Assembly: GCA_902651635.1 (NCBI GenBank)
Contig: CACRSC010000044.1
Location: 27,448 to 91,447, forward strand
DNA: 64,000 bases
Reading direction: 5' to 3'
Origin: Mastigamoeba balamuthi
Taxonomy: Eukaryota; Evosea; Mastigamoebida; Mastigamoebidae
Under the pieces are notes generated by a model. The model was not told where the DNA came from and ran no database searches. It saw nothing but the letters and a program-made list of their open reading frames with translations. This document shows, piece by piece, positions 53,249 to 63,232 of this stretch; within the stretch, counting starts at the first letter, position 1, and each line of letters starts with the position of its first letter. Both the position numbers and the translations under genes were made by a program.

Positions 53249-54562
53249 ATGAAGTCGGTGATGATCTCGCTGGCCGTTGTTGGGATGCTCGCTGTGCAAC
53301 ACGTCGCTGCCACGCATAGCGACTGCGAGGCTAAACACGCAGACGAGCTGGCCAAGTGCTCCGCGCTTCTCGAGATCTGCCAGGCCAGCAGCAGCAGCAG
53401 CGCTGTCTTCCTACGCAAACGCGACGAGATGGCAGCCGCGGCGTCGTCCTCGAAGAGCGACGTCTGCGGGTGCTTCTTCGAGTTCGTGCGATGCTTCAAG
53501 AAGGTCTGCCCCAAGGCCAAGCTCCCGGACATCGCCCAGAAGGCGGGCATCCCCGAGGACGAGTGCAAAGACAAAGCACCCGACTGCTACTACAGCGTCT
53601 GGGGCGACCCCCACTTCGTCGTCGCCGCTGCCAGGGGCGAGCGCAAGTCGCTGTTTAGGGGCGGCTGGTCACATCGGGGCGAGCGGCACTTCACGTGCGG
53701 CATGACGGCCTTCTCGAATCTCTACTCGAGCTCCAGCATGATCATCTCGGCTGACGCGGAGCCCTGGTTCCGGAATTCGAAGATCACGGCACTCATCTCG
53801 GTGACGGTGACGCTCAAGCCCAGCGGGAAGGTCTACACGACCTCCAAGACGGCCTACGGCTTCGACACGAGCGCCAGCGCACCCGCGGGAGTCGTCGTCA
53901 CCAAGGAGTCAGTCACGGTCCTTGCGACCAACGAGCACATCACCGTCCACAACCGCGGCGGCCATCTCGACGCCGAGGTCTTCGGCTTCTGCGACGCGCC
54001 GCTGTCGACGGTCCAGAAGGGCTGCGACGCCGACGACGACGACAGGGACGATAAGGTCATCGGGGGCCGCCACCATCACGGCAGGCGCACGCTGTCCAAC
54101 GTCGCCACCTCCACCGTCGACGCGAGGGCCCTGGCCCGCGCTGCCTGCTCTGTCGTCGGCGACGGCTTCGTGGCGGCCTGCGAGCTCGACGTGCAGACCT
54201 CAGGCGACTCGGCGTTCGCGGAGCAGGCCGCCGAGATGAGCGCGCGTCTCGACACGGCTGGAGAGTTCCTCGAGGCCTACGGGGCTCCCACAGCCGCAGT
54301 GGTCGCGGGGGCGACAACAGCGACGGTCGCCATCGCAGCGGGGGTCGCCGGGGGCGTTGTCGGAGCCGTGGCCCTCGCGGGAGGCGTCGGGGCTGCCGTC
54401 TACGTCGTCAAGAAGAAGCGGACGAGCCGCGGGGACGACGTGGTGCCACCCGAGGGCGCTGGCGTGACGCTGACGCAGTCGCGCATGGGCGTCAACGTGA
54501 TGAACGCCAAGCCAGGGAGCCACCTGAGTATCACGGGCCGCGCGCCCCCTGTGGTGTTTTGA
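53249..54562 (+). CDS. vWD-like type I membrane protein, copy 5 (437 aa)
   Basis: Signal peptide MKSVMISLAVVGMLAVQHVAA. The Cys head has CGCFFEFVRCFKKVC, then VWGDPHFV, VTVTLKPSGKVYTTSKTAYGF, NRGGHLDAEVFGFCDAPLSTV and AACSVVGDGFVAACELDVQTSGDSAFA, with a Gly/Ala TM. The tail is the most divergent of the full-length copies (NAKPGSHLSITGRAPPVVF), suggesting relaxed constraint or a changed partner. Closest to copy 6 along its whole length, including both flanks. Confidence 0.9.
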   Translation: MKSVMISLAVVGMLAVQHVAATHSDCEAKHADELAKCSALLEICQASSSSSAVFLRKRDEMAAAASSSKSDVCGCFFEFVRCFKKVCPKAKLPDIAQKAGIPEDECKDKAPDCYYSVWGDPHFVVAAARGERKSLFRGGWSHRGERHFTCGMTAFSNLYSSSSMIISADAEPWFRNSKITALISVTVTLKPSGKVYTTSKTAYGFDTSASAPAGVVVTKESVTVLATNEHITVHNRGGHLDAEVFGFCDAPLSTVQKGCDADDDDRDDKVIGGRHHHGRRTLSNVATSTVDARALARAACSVVGDGFVAACELDVQTSGDSAFAEQAAEMSARLDTAGEFLEAYGAPTAAVVAGATTATVAIAAGVAGGVVGAVALAGGVGAAVYVVKKKRTSRGDDVVPPEGAGVTLTQSRMGVNVMNAKPGSHLSITGRAPPVVF

Positions 54563-55314
54563 GGGTACTGGCAGGTCCCCACCCCATCGCAGAGGTGCGT
54601 GTGGAGTGTCTGTCTGTTCTCACAAGTCCTTGTGGCCGTCAGAGGCTGCACCCGAACATGCAACACCCCTGTATGCACAAAACGCGTTGAAGCTCTCGCA
54701 GCTTCTGCGCCCAACAACGGCGTTTTCGGGTGCTTCCTTTGTCACTCCCGAGAATGGCCATCTGGTACTGTGTGCCGTACCAGCCAGATATCGTCTCGGT
54801 TTTGCTATGGAAGGTGTTGTGGCCTCCTGATTATGATGAGAAACCCTGGTATGGTCTGGGTGGTGATCCACTCAATTCACTGAGTGGCTGTACGCGTGTA
54901 TATCTTATAACCCGTTGCCAACTCGAGAAATTGCGTTTTAGCGACCCAGCCAAATAAACACACACGATTCTTGATCGAATCTCAGCAACTCGTTTATAGG
55001 CCGTGGCCAATAACCACGTCATCTCAGCCGTTTATACGGCCTAGGCCCCCTGTTTATGAACCCTTGGACGGAGCCTCGGTAAACGTGATTCCTTGATCGG
55101 CGTCAATACAGAGCTATTACTGGGGTACTCGGTATGATAATCCTGAAAGGAAATGTGTTACTTTCACCTGACAGGGAATTCCTGTTTGCATCAGGCACTC
55201 CCAAGGAAATAGCAATTGCGAACAATCACTTGAGCAGTAATACTAGGAATCGCATGGCCGAAGCAGCTAACACCCTGTGGCAGGTACTCACCAGGCCGAG
55301 GCGATGGCGCGATC
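54563..55314. other. Intergenic, copy 5 3' flank
   Basis: The first 170 bp are homologous to the 3' flank of copy 6 (57.46-57.6 kb: gtgtctgtctgt, gctgcacccgaaca, gctctcgcagcttctgcgc). The remainder is unrecognised. Confidence 0.55.
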
Positions 55315-55620
55315 GCCAATCAGCGAGTTCCTCCATTCGTGGCACCCGCAGCCGCAGCAGCCGGGGGAGGGCGACCACGGAGGCTGACGCCATCTCCGTG
55401 GGGGTCGCTGGAGGCGTCGGCGTCGTGGCCCTCCCGCGAGGAGTCGGGGCTGCCGTTCGACATCGCCAAGAAGAAGCAGGCGAGCGGCGACGACGTGGCG
55501 ATGGCGCCACCTGCAGGCGCCGGGAAGGAGCAAACGCGTGAGGTCGTAAACGCAATGAGCGACGGCGCCAGGGTGCGCCGTAGTTTCACCCGGGCCCCGC
55601 ATCCCCTGTGGATGACTAAC
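55315..55620 (+). pseudogene. vWD-like family fragment (TM and tail only)
   Basis: Matches the 3' end of the family: the Ala run before the TM, the Gly/Ala TM (SVGVAGGVGVVALPRGVGAAV in one frame), the KKKQASGDDVAMAPPAGAG linker and a degraded tail (VVNAMSDGARVRRS for VNVMNAKPGVHQS). It is split across frames with no 5' portion, lies between copies 5 and 6 in the same orientation, and is a relic of an extra copy. Confidence 0.8.
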
Positions 55621-56100
55621 GACGGGGTGACCACATTGCTTATGAAAATACTATCGAGCTGGGAGCGCACCCGATGTCTGTACAGCTCAACACCAAACGA
55701 GAGCCTATGCTGCTCGCCGTATACGCAACCACTGGCAGCCCGCCCTCAGCGCCCCCCGATGGGCCCCTGCCGAGCCCCAGTCAGTGCGCCGTACCACATA
55801 GGCGACCGGTTAACGGAAAACGGGTATGCACAACCGCCCAGTGCAAACGCCCTCAGTGTTCTGAAGTGCGAGTGCACGTGTGCCGCGACTGCTGTTTCGC
55901 TGCTCCGTGATCTCAGACCCGCGGGCCAGGCCTTCGCAGGGCACGTGGGCACCCTGGACACCCGGGCGACCGTTGTACTTGCCGCCCCGAGGATTTGCCA
56001 TTTCGGTGCATTGGGCCGTTGGAGGTAAGTTAGCCGTTGGAGCAAAATCTCTGCAACCGCCTCTCACACGACCCACAAAGGCGCCGCATCCCACCACAAC

Positions 56101-56113
56101 GCTAAAAGCACCC
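56101..56113 (+). promoter_or_regulatory. Conserved TAAAAGCACC box, vWD copy 6
   Basis: gcTAAAAGCACCC lies 22 bp upstream of the ATG at 56135. Equivalent boxes precede copies 1 and 2, and a weaker actaaaacaac precedes copy 5. Confidence 0.55.
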
Positions 56114-56134
56114 TTGCATAGCACACAACTGCTC

Positions 56135-57451
56135 ATGAAATCGGTGGCGATCACTCTGGCCCTGGCCGGGCTGCTCGCAGCACAACACGTTGCTGCCACA
56201 CAAAGCGACTGCGAGACGCAGCACGCAGACGAGCTGGCCAAGTGCTCCGCGTTCCTCGAGCCCTGCCAGGCCAGCAGCAGCAGCGAGGTCTACCTGCGCA
56301 AGCGCGACACGTTGGCAGCCGCTGCCGCGTCGTCGGGCGAGAGCGACATCTGCGGGTGCTTCTTCGAGTTCGTGCGGTGCTTCAAGGAGATCTGCCCCAA
56401 GGCCAAGCTCCCGGACATCGCCCAGAAGGCGGGCATTCCCGAGGACGAGTGCAAGCACAAGGCGCCCGACTGCTACTACAGCATCTGGGGCGACCCCCAC
56501 TTTGTCGTCGCCTCGGCCGGGGGCCAGCGCAAGGCCCTGCAGCGCGGCGGCTGGTCGAAGCGGGGCGAGAGGCACTTCACGTGCGGCATGACGGCCTTCT
56601 CGAATCTCTACTCGAGCGCCAGCATGACTGTCTCGGCCGACGCGGAGCCCTGGTTCGGGAACCCGAGCATCACAGCGCTCAACTCGGTGACGGTGACGCT
56701 GAGGCCCAGCGGGAAGGTCTACACGACCTCCAAGACGGCCTACGGCTTCGACACGAGCAGCAGCGCACCAGCGGGCTTCATCGTCACCAAGAAGTCCATC
56801 ACGGTCCTCGCGACCAACGAGCGCGTCGTCGTTCACAACCGCGGCGGCCATCTCGACGCCGAGGTCTGGGGCTACTGCGACGCGCCGCTGTCGACTGTCC
56901 AGAAGGGCTGCGACGCCAGTGACGACGACAAGAACGACAACGTCATCGGGCGACGCCATCACGGCAGGCGCTCGCTCTCGGACGTTGCCGCCGCCACCGT
57001 CGACACGAGGGCCCTGGCACGCGCTGCCTGCTCTGCCGTCGGCGACGGCTTCGTGGCGGCCTGCGAGCTCGACGTGCAGACCTCAGGCGACTCGGCGTTC
57101 GCAGAGCAGGCGGCCGAGATGACCACGCGGCTCGACACGGCCGGCGAGTTCCTCGAGGCCTACGCGGCACCCACAGCCGCAGCTGTCGCGGGGGCGACGA
57201 CAGCGACGGTCGCCATCGCAGCGGGGGTCGCCGGGGGCGTCGTCGGAGCCGTGGCCCTCGCGGGAGGCGTCGGGGCTGCCGTCTACGTCGTCAAGAAGAA
57301 GCGGGCGAGCAGCAGCGACGACGCGGCGCCGTCCGGGAGTGCTGACAATGGAGCATCGCTGACGCAGTCGCACGGAGGCGTCAACGTGATGAATCCCAAG
57401 CCCGGGGTGCATCAGAGCATCACGGGCCGCGCGCCCCCTGTGGAGGTCTGA
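56135..57451 (+). CDS. vWD-like type I membrane protein, copy 6 (438 aa)
   Basis: Start 56135 gives signal peptide MKSVAITLALAGLLAAQHVAA. It is intact with CGCFFEFVRCFKEIC, KHKAPDCYYSIWGDPHFV, VTVTLRPSGKVYTTSKTAYGF, NRGGHLDAEVWGYCDAPLSTV, AACSAVGDGFVAACELDVQTSGDSAFA, Gly/Ala TM and tail NPKPGVHQSITGRAPPVEV. The ORF is open upstream to 55880, but the extension is flank shared with copy 5 and does not look like protein. TAAAAGCACC promoter box present. Confidence 0.9.
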   Translation: MKSVAITLALAGLLAAQHVAATQSDCETQHADELAKCSAFLEPCQASSSSEVYLRKRDTLAAAAASSGESDICGCFFEFVRCFKEICPKAKLPDIAQKAGIPEDECKHKAPDCYYSIWGDPHFVVASAGGQRKALQRGGWSKRGERHFTCGMTAFSNLYSSASMTVSADAEPWFGNPSITALNSVTVTLRPSGKVYTTSKTAYGFDTSSSAPAGFIVTKKSITVLATNERVVVHNRGGHLDAEVWGYCDAPLSTVQKGCDASDDDKNDNVIGRRHHGRRSLSDVAAATVDTRALARAACSAVGDGFVAACELDVQTSGDSAFAEQAAEMTTRLDTAGEFLEAYAAPTAAAVAGATTATVAIAAGVAGGVVGAVALAGGVGAAVYVVKKKRASSSDDAAPSGSADNGASLTQSHGGVNVMNPKPGVHQSITGRAPPVEV

Positions 57452-58062
57452 GGGCCAAATGGTCACAGATCGCAGAGGCGCGTGTGGCGTGTCTGTCTGT
57501 ACACAAAAGCACATGTGGCTGCACCCGAACACAAGAAACACTTGGATGAACAATGCGCGTTGAGGCTCTCGCAGCTTCTGCGCTCATCCAACATTGAATT
57601 CGGATGCTCCCTTATTCGCTCTCAATTTGCCCAACTGGCCAAGTGCGTAGGGCGACCGTGAAAAGCGATGCCAGCGTACACGTACAGCAAAACGCATACA
57701 CCTGGGGATCACCGACAGTGGGTCAGATGAACTATAGCAGAAATCTCTGGCATCCTGGTGTGCAACATTCTCGCCCAAGTCAGCTCGCCCGGAAGCCTGG
57801 AAGCCTTGGCATGAGTAGCCAGGTCAATGGCCGCATATGACATCAGGCGAGTCGCTCTCTGGCATAATTCGGCCATGAAATGAGAGAGCCCTCTCCCTCT
57901 GACAACAACTCTGTTCTTCGAGTGCGCGAGTGAGAGGAAATCCAATCCACAAAACATGTTTGTGTCTTGATGGGGGCGCTGGTGGGCCACGGCCGTTGTT
58001 GATTACAGACACACAAACACGCCTGCGAGCTGACCACTGCGGCACTGATGGGGGCAAGAGGC
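57452..58062. other. Intergenic, convergent 3' flanks of copies 6 and 7
   Basis: No gene is recognised. Part matches the 3' flank of copy 5. Confidence 0.55.
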
Positions 58063-59331
58063 CTAGACTTGCACCGGGGGAGCGCGGCCCGTGATGCTCT
58101 GGTGCACACCGGGCTTGGGGTTCATAACGTTGACTCCCGGGGGCTTCTCGGAGACCTCCGCCTGCGCCATCTCGGAGGCGTCGCTGTTCTCGCGCCTCTT
58201 CTTGGCGACGTACATGGCTGCTCCGACGCCTCCAGCCAGCGCAGCAACGCCCGCTACGCCTCCAGCGACACCTGCAGCGATGGCAGCTGTCGCCGTCGCA
58301 CCTGCCGCCGTGGCCGCGGGAACGGCCGCGTACGTCTCGAGGAACTTCGAGGCTGTCTCGAGCCTGGTCGTCGCCTCGAGCGCTTGATCCGCGTACGTGG
58401 CGTCGCCTGTGGTCGCCACGTCGAGCTCGCAGGCCGCCACGAAGCCCGCACCGACGGCAGAGCAGGCAGTGCGCGCCATGATCTCCGCCCGGGTCGAGCG
58501 CTTGCCGCCGCCGCGCCAGTGGCCGCCAATGACGTCGTTGTCCTTGTCGTCGTCGTCTGCGTCGCACCCCGTCTGGACCGTGGAGGTCGTGTTGCAGTAG
58601 CCGTAGATCTCGGCTGTGAGGTACCCCCAGTTGTTGTAGACGACGATGCGCTCGTTGGTCGCCTTGACAGTGACCGTCGACTCGGAGATGATGTACCCCG
58701 TCGTCGTCTTGGTCGTGTCGAAGCCGTACGATGACTTGGATGTCGTGTACACGGTCCCGCTGGGCTGCAGCGTCACCGTCACCGAGACGAGGATCGACGC
58801 TCCGCCCATCGGCTCGGCCGTCGCGGTGACCTTCATCGTGTCGCTCGAGTACAGGTTGTCGTACGCAGTTGTGCCGCACGTGAAGTGCCTCTCGCCGGCC
58901 TTGGACCGCCCGCCCGTCGACAGGGTCTTGACCTTGCCGCCGGCCGAGGCGACGACGAAGTGGGGGTCGCCCCAGACCATGTAGTAGCAGTCGGGCGACT
59001 TGTCCTTGCACTCGTCCTCGGAGACGCCCGCCATCTCCGCGATGGTCGCAGACGTCGAGTTGGGGCAGAGCGCGGAGAAGCACCTGCTGTACTCGTAGAA
59101 ACAGTTGCAGATGTCGCTGGACCCCGAAGACGCGGCCGCCGTCGCGCGCTTCTTCAGCAGAATTTCGCTGCTGCTGCTGCTGACGCCGGTGTCCCAGCAG
59201 GGCAGCATGTACGTCGAGCACTCGGCCAGGCTCTCCGCCTTGGAGCTCTCGCAGTCAGTCTGCGCCACGCACACCACCGCCAGGATCCCTGCGACTGCTG
59301 CCAGTGTGCGAGCGGTGGTCTTCATGCTCAT
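58063..59331 (-). CDS. vWD-like type I membrane protein, copy 7 (422 aa)
   Basis: Signal peptide MSMKTTARTLAAVAGILAVVCVA. It forms a subfamily with copy 8: CNCFYEYSRCF, KDKSPDCYYMVWGDPHFV, SILVSVTVTLQPSGTVYTTS, NWGYLTAEIYGYCNTTSTV and TACSAVGAGFVAACELDVATTGDATYA. A Gly/Ala TM precedes the tail NPKPGVHQSITGRAPPVQV. It is intact, and Asn-x-Thr sequons are more frequent than in the other subfamily. Confidence 0.9.
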   Translation of the reverse strand: MSMKTTARTLAAVAGILAVVCVAQTDCESSKAESLAECSTYMLPCWDTGVSSSSSEILLKKRATAAASSGSSDICNCFYEYSRCFSALCPNSTSATIAEMAGVSEDECKDKSPDCYYMVWGDPHFVVASAGGKVKTLSTGGRSKAGERHFTCGTTAYDNLYSSDTMKVTATAEPMGGASILVSVTVTLQPSGTVYTTSKSSYGFDTTKTTTGYIISESTVTVKATNERIVVYNNWGYLTAEIYGYCNTTSTVQTGCDADDDDKDNDVIGGHWRGGGKRSTRAEIMARTACSAVGAGFVAACELDVATTGDATYADQALEATTRLETASKFLETYAAVPAATAAGATATAAIAAGVAGGVAGVAALAGGVGAAMYVAKKRRENSDASEMAQAEVSEKPPGVNVMNPKPGVHQSITGRAPPVQV

Positions 59332-59370
59332 AGGGGAGAGTGTGTGTTCCTATGAGCTCCTTCAGTCCAG

Positions 59371-59386
59371 AGGAGTATAAGAATAG
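59371..59386 (-). promoter_or_regulatory. Shared promoter element of vWD copies 7 and 8
   Basis: aggagtataagaatag on the plus strand, about 40-55 bp upstream of the copy 7 ATG. The identical string occurs at about 61807-61822, the same distance from the copy 8 ATG. It contains TATA/TTATA on both strands. Confidence 0.5.
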
Positions 59387-59644
59387 TGAGCGAGAAGGGC
59401 TGCCACAGGCGGTTTTGTGGAGCGTCAGAGTGTACAACGGCGTAACGGCCCTGTGTGGAAGTGGGGTGGGAACTCGCTCGAATGTAACGTCCACATCAGG
59501 CCTCCGAAATGCGATGTAATCCGTACACTGTGCGAGTGAGCCCTTTTGTTGTTATGTAGACGGCGGAGGCACCCTCTGTGGCCCCGTAAGACACCAGCGC
59601 GTGGATGCGTATGTTGCCAGAAGCCCGAGGCGTTGCCCTCTGGA

Positions 59645-59700
59645 GGAGTGGGGGCCAGTGGGGGCAAGTGGGGGGCCAGTGGGGGCCATGTGGGGGCACC
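59645..59700 (+). repeat. G-rich tandem tract, G-quadruplex potential
   Basis: Five runs of five or six G separated by ccagt, caagt and ccat(g)t spacers (gtgggggccagtgggggcaag and onward). A shorter relative (gtgggggcactgtgggggttcc) lies at about 62105-62128, both followed by a ttagcgg block. Confidence 0.75.
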
Positions 59701-60499
59701 GTTAGCGGCAAAAAAACGCGTTTTTCATTTGGTGGACGGCTGTTGTCCTGGTTGTGTGCTTGCAGCTTGTGGGCACATTATTTTGTTGTCACAAGAAAGC
59801 ACTGCGACGCAGGTGGAGAGGATGGCTGCATCTGTGCACTGGTGCGCGCACTTAGAAGCTTCATGTCGAAGGTATTCACTGTACCCCACCCCCCGTTATC
59901 CTGGCGATCGCATTGCGAGGTCACGAAGCGTGTGGCGGGGAATGACCATAATGTTGCTTGCGCCCTCCGTTTTGTGACCGCCAGACGCGCAACACGCGGA
60001 GAGCATTCGACCACGAAAAGCCCCTCGTCTCTCCAAGGCTGGGTGGTGTTGTGGTTAGCGCACAGTTGGGGGTCGGTCGCAGCATTCCACGTGGCATCGT
60101 GCTAACTCCCTGGCCTGTGCGCGCACACAGGTCGCGGGGGGAGGTTCACGTCAGTCCCGGGAATCAGGTTTACGGGAGGGGCGGTATCGCGTACATCATG
60201 AGTTCGTCAGTATCGGGCTGCATGTGCGTGCCTCAGAGCCTCATTTTTGTTTTGCTCTGTGGAAGATGCGTAGAGTATCGAAGGCCGTCTGCTGCTGGGC
60301 ATGCCCCGAACCCCGAACTGCGATGCAGCCCCCCAGGGAATTACCCATAGAACAGGCTGCCCTCCCCCCACCCCCAGCGTGAGCGCGCGGGTTTTGGAAG
60401 CAATCCACCAAGCATGTTATTGTTTTGATGGGGACGCTTCAGTTGGCCACGGCCGTTGATTACAGACACACAAACACGCGCCTGTGGGATGGGTCAGGC

Positions 60500-61768
60500 C
60501 TAGACCTCCACCGGGGGAGCGCGGCCCGTGATGCTCTGGTGCACCCCGGGCTTGGGGTTCATCACGTTGACGCCCCCGTGCGATGGCTTCTCGGAGACCT
60601 CCGCCTGCGCCGTCTCGGAGGCGTCGCTGTTCTCGCGCCTCTTCTTGACGACGTACACAGCCGCCCCGACGCCTCCCGCCACCGCGGCGGCGCACGCGAC
60701 GCCACCGGCGACTCCCGCAGCGATGGCAGCTGTCGCAGTCGTCGCCCCAGCCACCGTGGCCGCGGGGACGGCCGCGTACGTCTCGAGGAACTCCGCGGCG
60801 TTGTCGAGCCTGGTCGTCGCCTCGGCGGCCTGCTCTGCGAACGCGGAGTCGCCGGTGGTCTTGACGTCGAACTCGCAGGCCGCCACGAAGCCGTCGCCGA
60901 CGGCCGAGCAGGCAGCGCGGGCCATGATCGCCGCCTCGGTGTCAGCAGCGTCGCGCCTGAAGCCGCGCCAGTGGTGCCCGATGACGTCGTCGTTGCGGTC
61001 GTCGTCGTCTGCGTCGCAGCCCGTCTGGACCGTGGAGGTCGTGTTGCAGTAGCCGTAGATCTCGGCGGTGAGGTGCCCCCAGTTGCTGTGGACGACGATG
61101 CGCTCGTTGGTCGCCTTGACGGTGATCGACCCCTCGGCGATGATGTACCCGTCGGTCGTCTTGCTCGTGTCGAAGCCGTACGACGACTTGGATGTCGTGT
61201 ACACGGTCCCGCTGGGCTGCAGCGTCACCGTCACCGAGACGAGGATCGACGCTCCGCCCATCGGCTCGGCCGTCGCGGTTATCTTCATCGTGTCGCTCGC
61301 GTACAGGTTGTCGTACGCCGTCGCGCTGCAGGTGAAGTGCCTCTCGCCGGCCTTGGACCGCCCTCCGCTGAGCGTGGACTTGACCTTGCCGCCCGCCGAG
61401 GCGACGACGAAGTGGGGGTCGCCCCAGATCATGTAGTAGCAGTCGGGCGACTTGTCCTTGCACTCGTCCTCGGAGATGCCCGCCTTGCCCGCGATGGTCG
61501 CCGACGAGGAGCTGGGGCAGATCTCCTTGAAGCACCTGCTGTACTCGTAGAAGCAGTTGCAGATGTCGCTCGAGCCCGACGACGCGGCTGCCTTCACCGC
61601 GCGCTTCCTCAGGTAGACCTCGCTGCTGCTGCTGCTGGCGCCCTGGCACGGCACCAGGAACGAGCTGCACTTGGCCAGCTTCTCGGCGTTGGTCGTCTCG
61701 CATTCGGTCTGCGCCGTGCAGGCGGCCAGGAGCCCCGCGAGGGCCAGTGCGAGTGCAGTGCTCTTCAT
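60500..61768 (-). CDS. vWD-like type I membrane protein, copy 8 (422 aa)
   Basis: Start 61768 gives signal peptide MKSTALALALAGLLAACTA. Body as in copy 7: CNCFYEYSRCFKEIC, KDKSPDCYYMIWGDPHFV, SILVSVTVTLQPSGTVYTTS, NWGHLTAEIYGYCNTTSTV, AACSAVGDGFVAACEFDVKTTGDSAFA. TM with AIAAGVAGGVACAAAVAGGVGAAVYVV and tail NPKPGVHQSITGRAPPVEV. It is intact. The ORF is open up to 61873, but the extension is promoter DNA shared with copy 7. Confidence 0.9.
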   Translation of the reverse strand: MKSTALALALAGLLAACTAQTECETTNAEKLAKCSSFLVPCQGASSSSSEVYLRKRAVKAAASSGSSDICNCFYEYSRCFKEICPSSSSATIAGKAGISEDECKDKSPDCYYMIWGDPHFVVASAGGKVKSTLSGGRSKAGERHFTCSATAYDNLYASDTMKITATAEPMGGASILVSVTVTLQPSGTVYTTSKSSYGFDTSKTTDGYIIAEGSITVKATNERIVVHSNWGHLTAEIYGYCNTTSTVQTGCDADDDDRNDDVIGHHWRGFRRDAADTEAAIMARAACSAVGDGFVAACEFDVKTTGDSAFAEQAAEATTRLDNAAEFLETYAAVPAATVAGATTATAAIAAGVAGGVACAAAVAGGVGAAVYVVKKRRENSDASETAQAEVSEKPSHGGVNVMNPKPGVHQSITGRAPPVEV

Positions 61769-62779
61769 CGGTCGCGAGTGTATTCCTATGAGCTCCCTTT
61801 GTTCGGAGGAGTATAAGAATAGTGTTTGAGGAAGGCTGCCACGGGCGGTTTTGTGACGTGTCTGACTGCACAACGGCGCAACGGTGTCATGTACAAAGCG
61901 GGTGAGAATTCATAGGTAATACGACGCCTGGACAAGCTCGGTTTTGTCGTTGGTGCTGAAAGGAAAGATGCTTGATGCGTGCTGGTAGCCACATGAAGCG
62001 CGCTGCCGTACTCAACGGCGTGGGGGGCATCCCTGGGGTCCCTCGGCGGCCCCTAGCGGTGCCGCGGGGTGGCCTCCAATTGTTGTGCTGGGCGGTCTTG
62101 TCTGTCCGTTATGGAGTGGGGGCACTGTGGGGGTTCCATTAGCGGATAAAGTCCACAGTTCAATTGGTATTCGCACTCTGGACTTGCATGATGATGGGAG
62201 GATACACCCCACCACAGCCGTGCTCGTAGTAGCAGTGGGCCTCGCTTGCTTGGTCTCACTGTGCTCGCGTGTTCTGCTGCCGTTGTCGAGAATTCTGACC
62301 CCGACCCCACAGCTCCGATTTATTCTGTCCGTGTTTTGTTGGCAGAGTTGTGAGTGATCGCGCGGGCCGCGCACTTCACTCCCAACTGCCTCTTTGGAGT
62401 AGAGTGCTCACATATGAGGACCGCGAGGTGGGCCCTCGCACTCTACAAAACACGTGTGAGGTCTGCTGGATCCGCGGCGACACCGAGCAGCAAGTAATTG
62501 AGCCATCCATCCTCGGGTTCGTGGTGCTCCTAGCGCTGTCTCCCGCCGTCGCGCAGTGCGGACGATCCAATCGCCTCGCAGGACGGCCGATGTATATCCA
62601 CAGGGGGAACCGCCAGCGGCTGCGTACGATTCGCTGTCCCAATGCGATTAAGTCGACATGTTCAGAAACAAAACACCCGAGACACTCCCAAGGTGTTGAC
62701 AGCAACACGCCAGCTCGTGGCTGATCTCGCACACTGCGGGCAGCAGAGATTGCTAGTGTATGACGGGAGGAGGACTGGG
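61769..62779. other. Intergenic, nothing firmly recognised
   Basis: About 1 kb. A 214-codon minus-strand ORF (62376-63020) has no recognisable pattern and overlaps the better-supported phosphatase-like fragment on the other strand. Confidence 0.4.
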
Positions 62780-63102
62780 AAAAGATGTGTGGGCGCGCGC
62801 ACGAGGTGCTGGCGAAGCTCTCGCAGCTGTCCAGGAGGATCGCCGTGGTGTCGCACAGGTCGACGCTCCAGGCGCTGCTGTCGGTGATCCTGGGCGACAA
62901 GAAGTAGCTGCAGTTCGCCCCGATCACGTCGCTGCTGCCGTCGGAGAGCGACCTCTGGTGGAAATCGACAGGCCCAGCTCGTACTCGCACCTCACACGGA
63001 TTCTGCAGAGCCCCAAGCACAACACCAACTACAAGACCACAGTGTTCATGGACATTATCGTCGGAGCATATGGCAAGTTCCTCCCATCGGGATTCAACTA
63101 AC
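62780..63102 (+). pseudogene. Histidine-phosphatase (PGAM-like) C-terminal fragment
   Basis: HEVLAKLSQLSRRIAVVSHRSTLQALLSVILGD resembles the second conserved His block of histidine phosphatases (VVSHxxxLxALL). A TAG follows shortly, then ITSLLPSESDLW and, in another frame, LVEIDRPSSYSHLTRIL to FLPSGFN. No N-terminal RHG motif is visible upstream. It is probably a degraded or heavily interrupted gene. Confidence 0.35.
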
Positions 63103-63232
63103 CCCGTGCCTCACTCAAACCGCTCCTTCTGCAGCGGGCTGCTGGCTCCATCCTTGCTAATAAATAGTCGGTCCGCAATGAGTGCACCGTTGGTTGTGCC
63201 CTGAGAAACAATGACAAGTGGCTTCTTTGTTT

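Larger units (their letters stand above)
59332..60499. other. Intergenic between copies 7 and 8
   Basis: Starts with a promoter element (aggagtataagaatag, about 59371-59386) shared with copy 8. Contains a G-rich tandem tract at 59645-59700. No gene is recognised. Confidence 0.5.

Noticed and set aside
57824-59221. 465-codon ORF overlapping vWD copy 7 in another frame
   Set aside because: Alternative-frame shadow of copy 7; composition is His/Arg/Gln-rich and without motifs.
60040-60180. tRNA-like gtggttagcgc and ggttcac pieces
   Set aside because: A-box-like and B-box-like words are too far apart and no cloverleaf can be drawn; treated as chance.
62376-63020. 214-codon minus-strand ORF
   Set aside because: No recognisable motif; the opposite strand gives a plausible histidine-phosphatase block.
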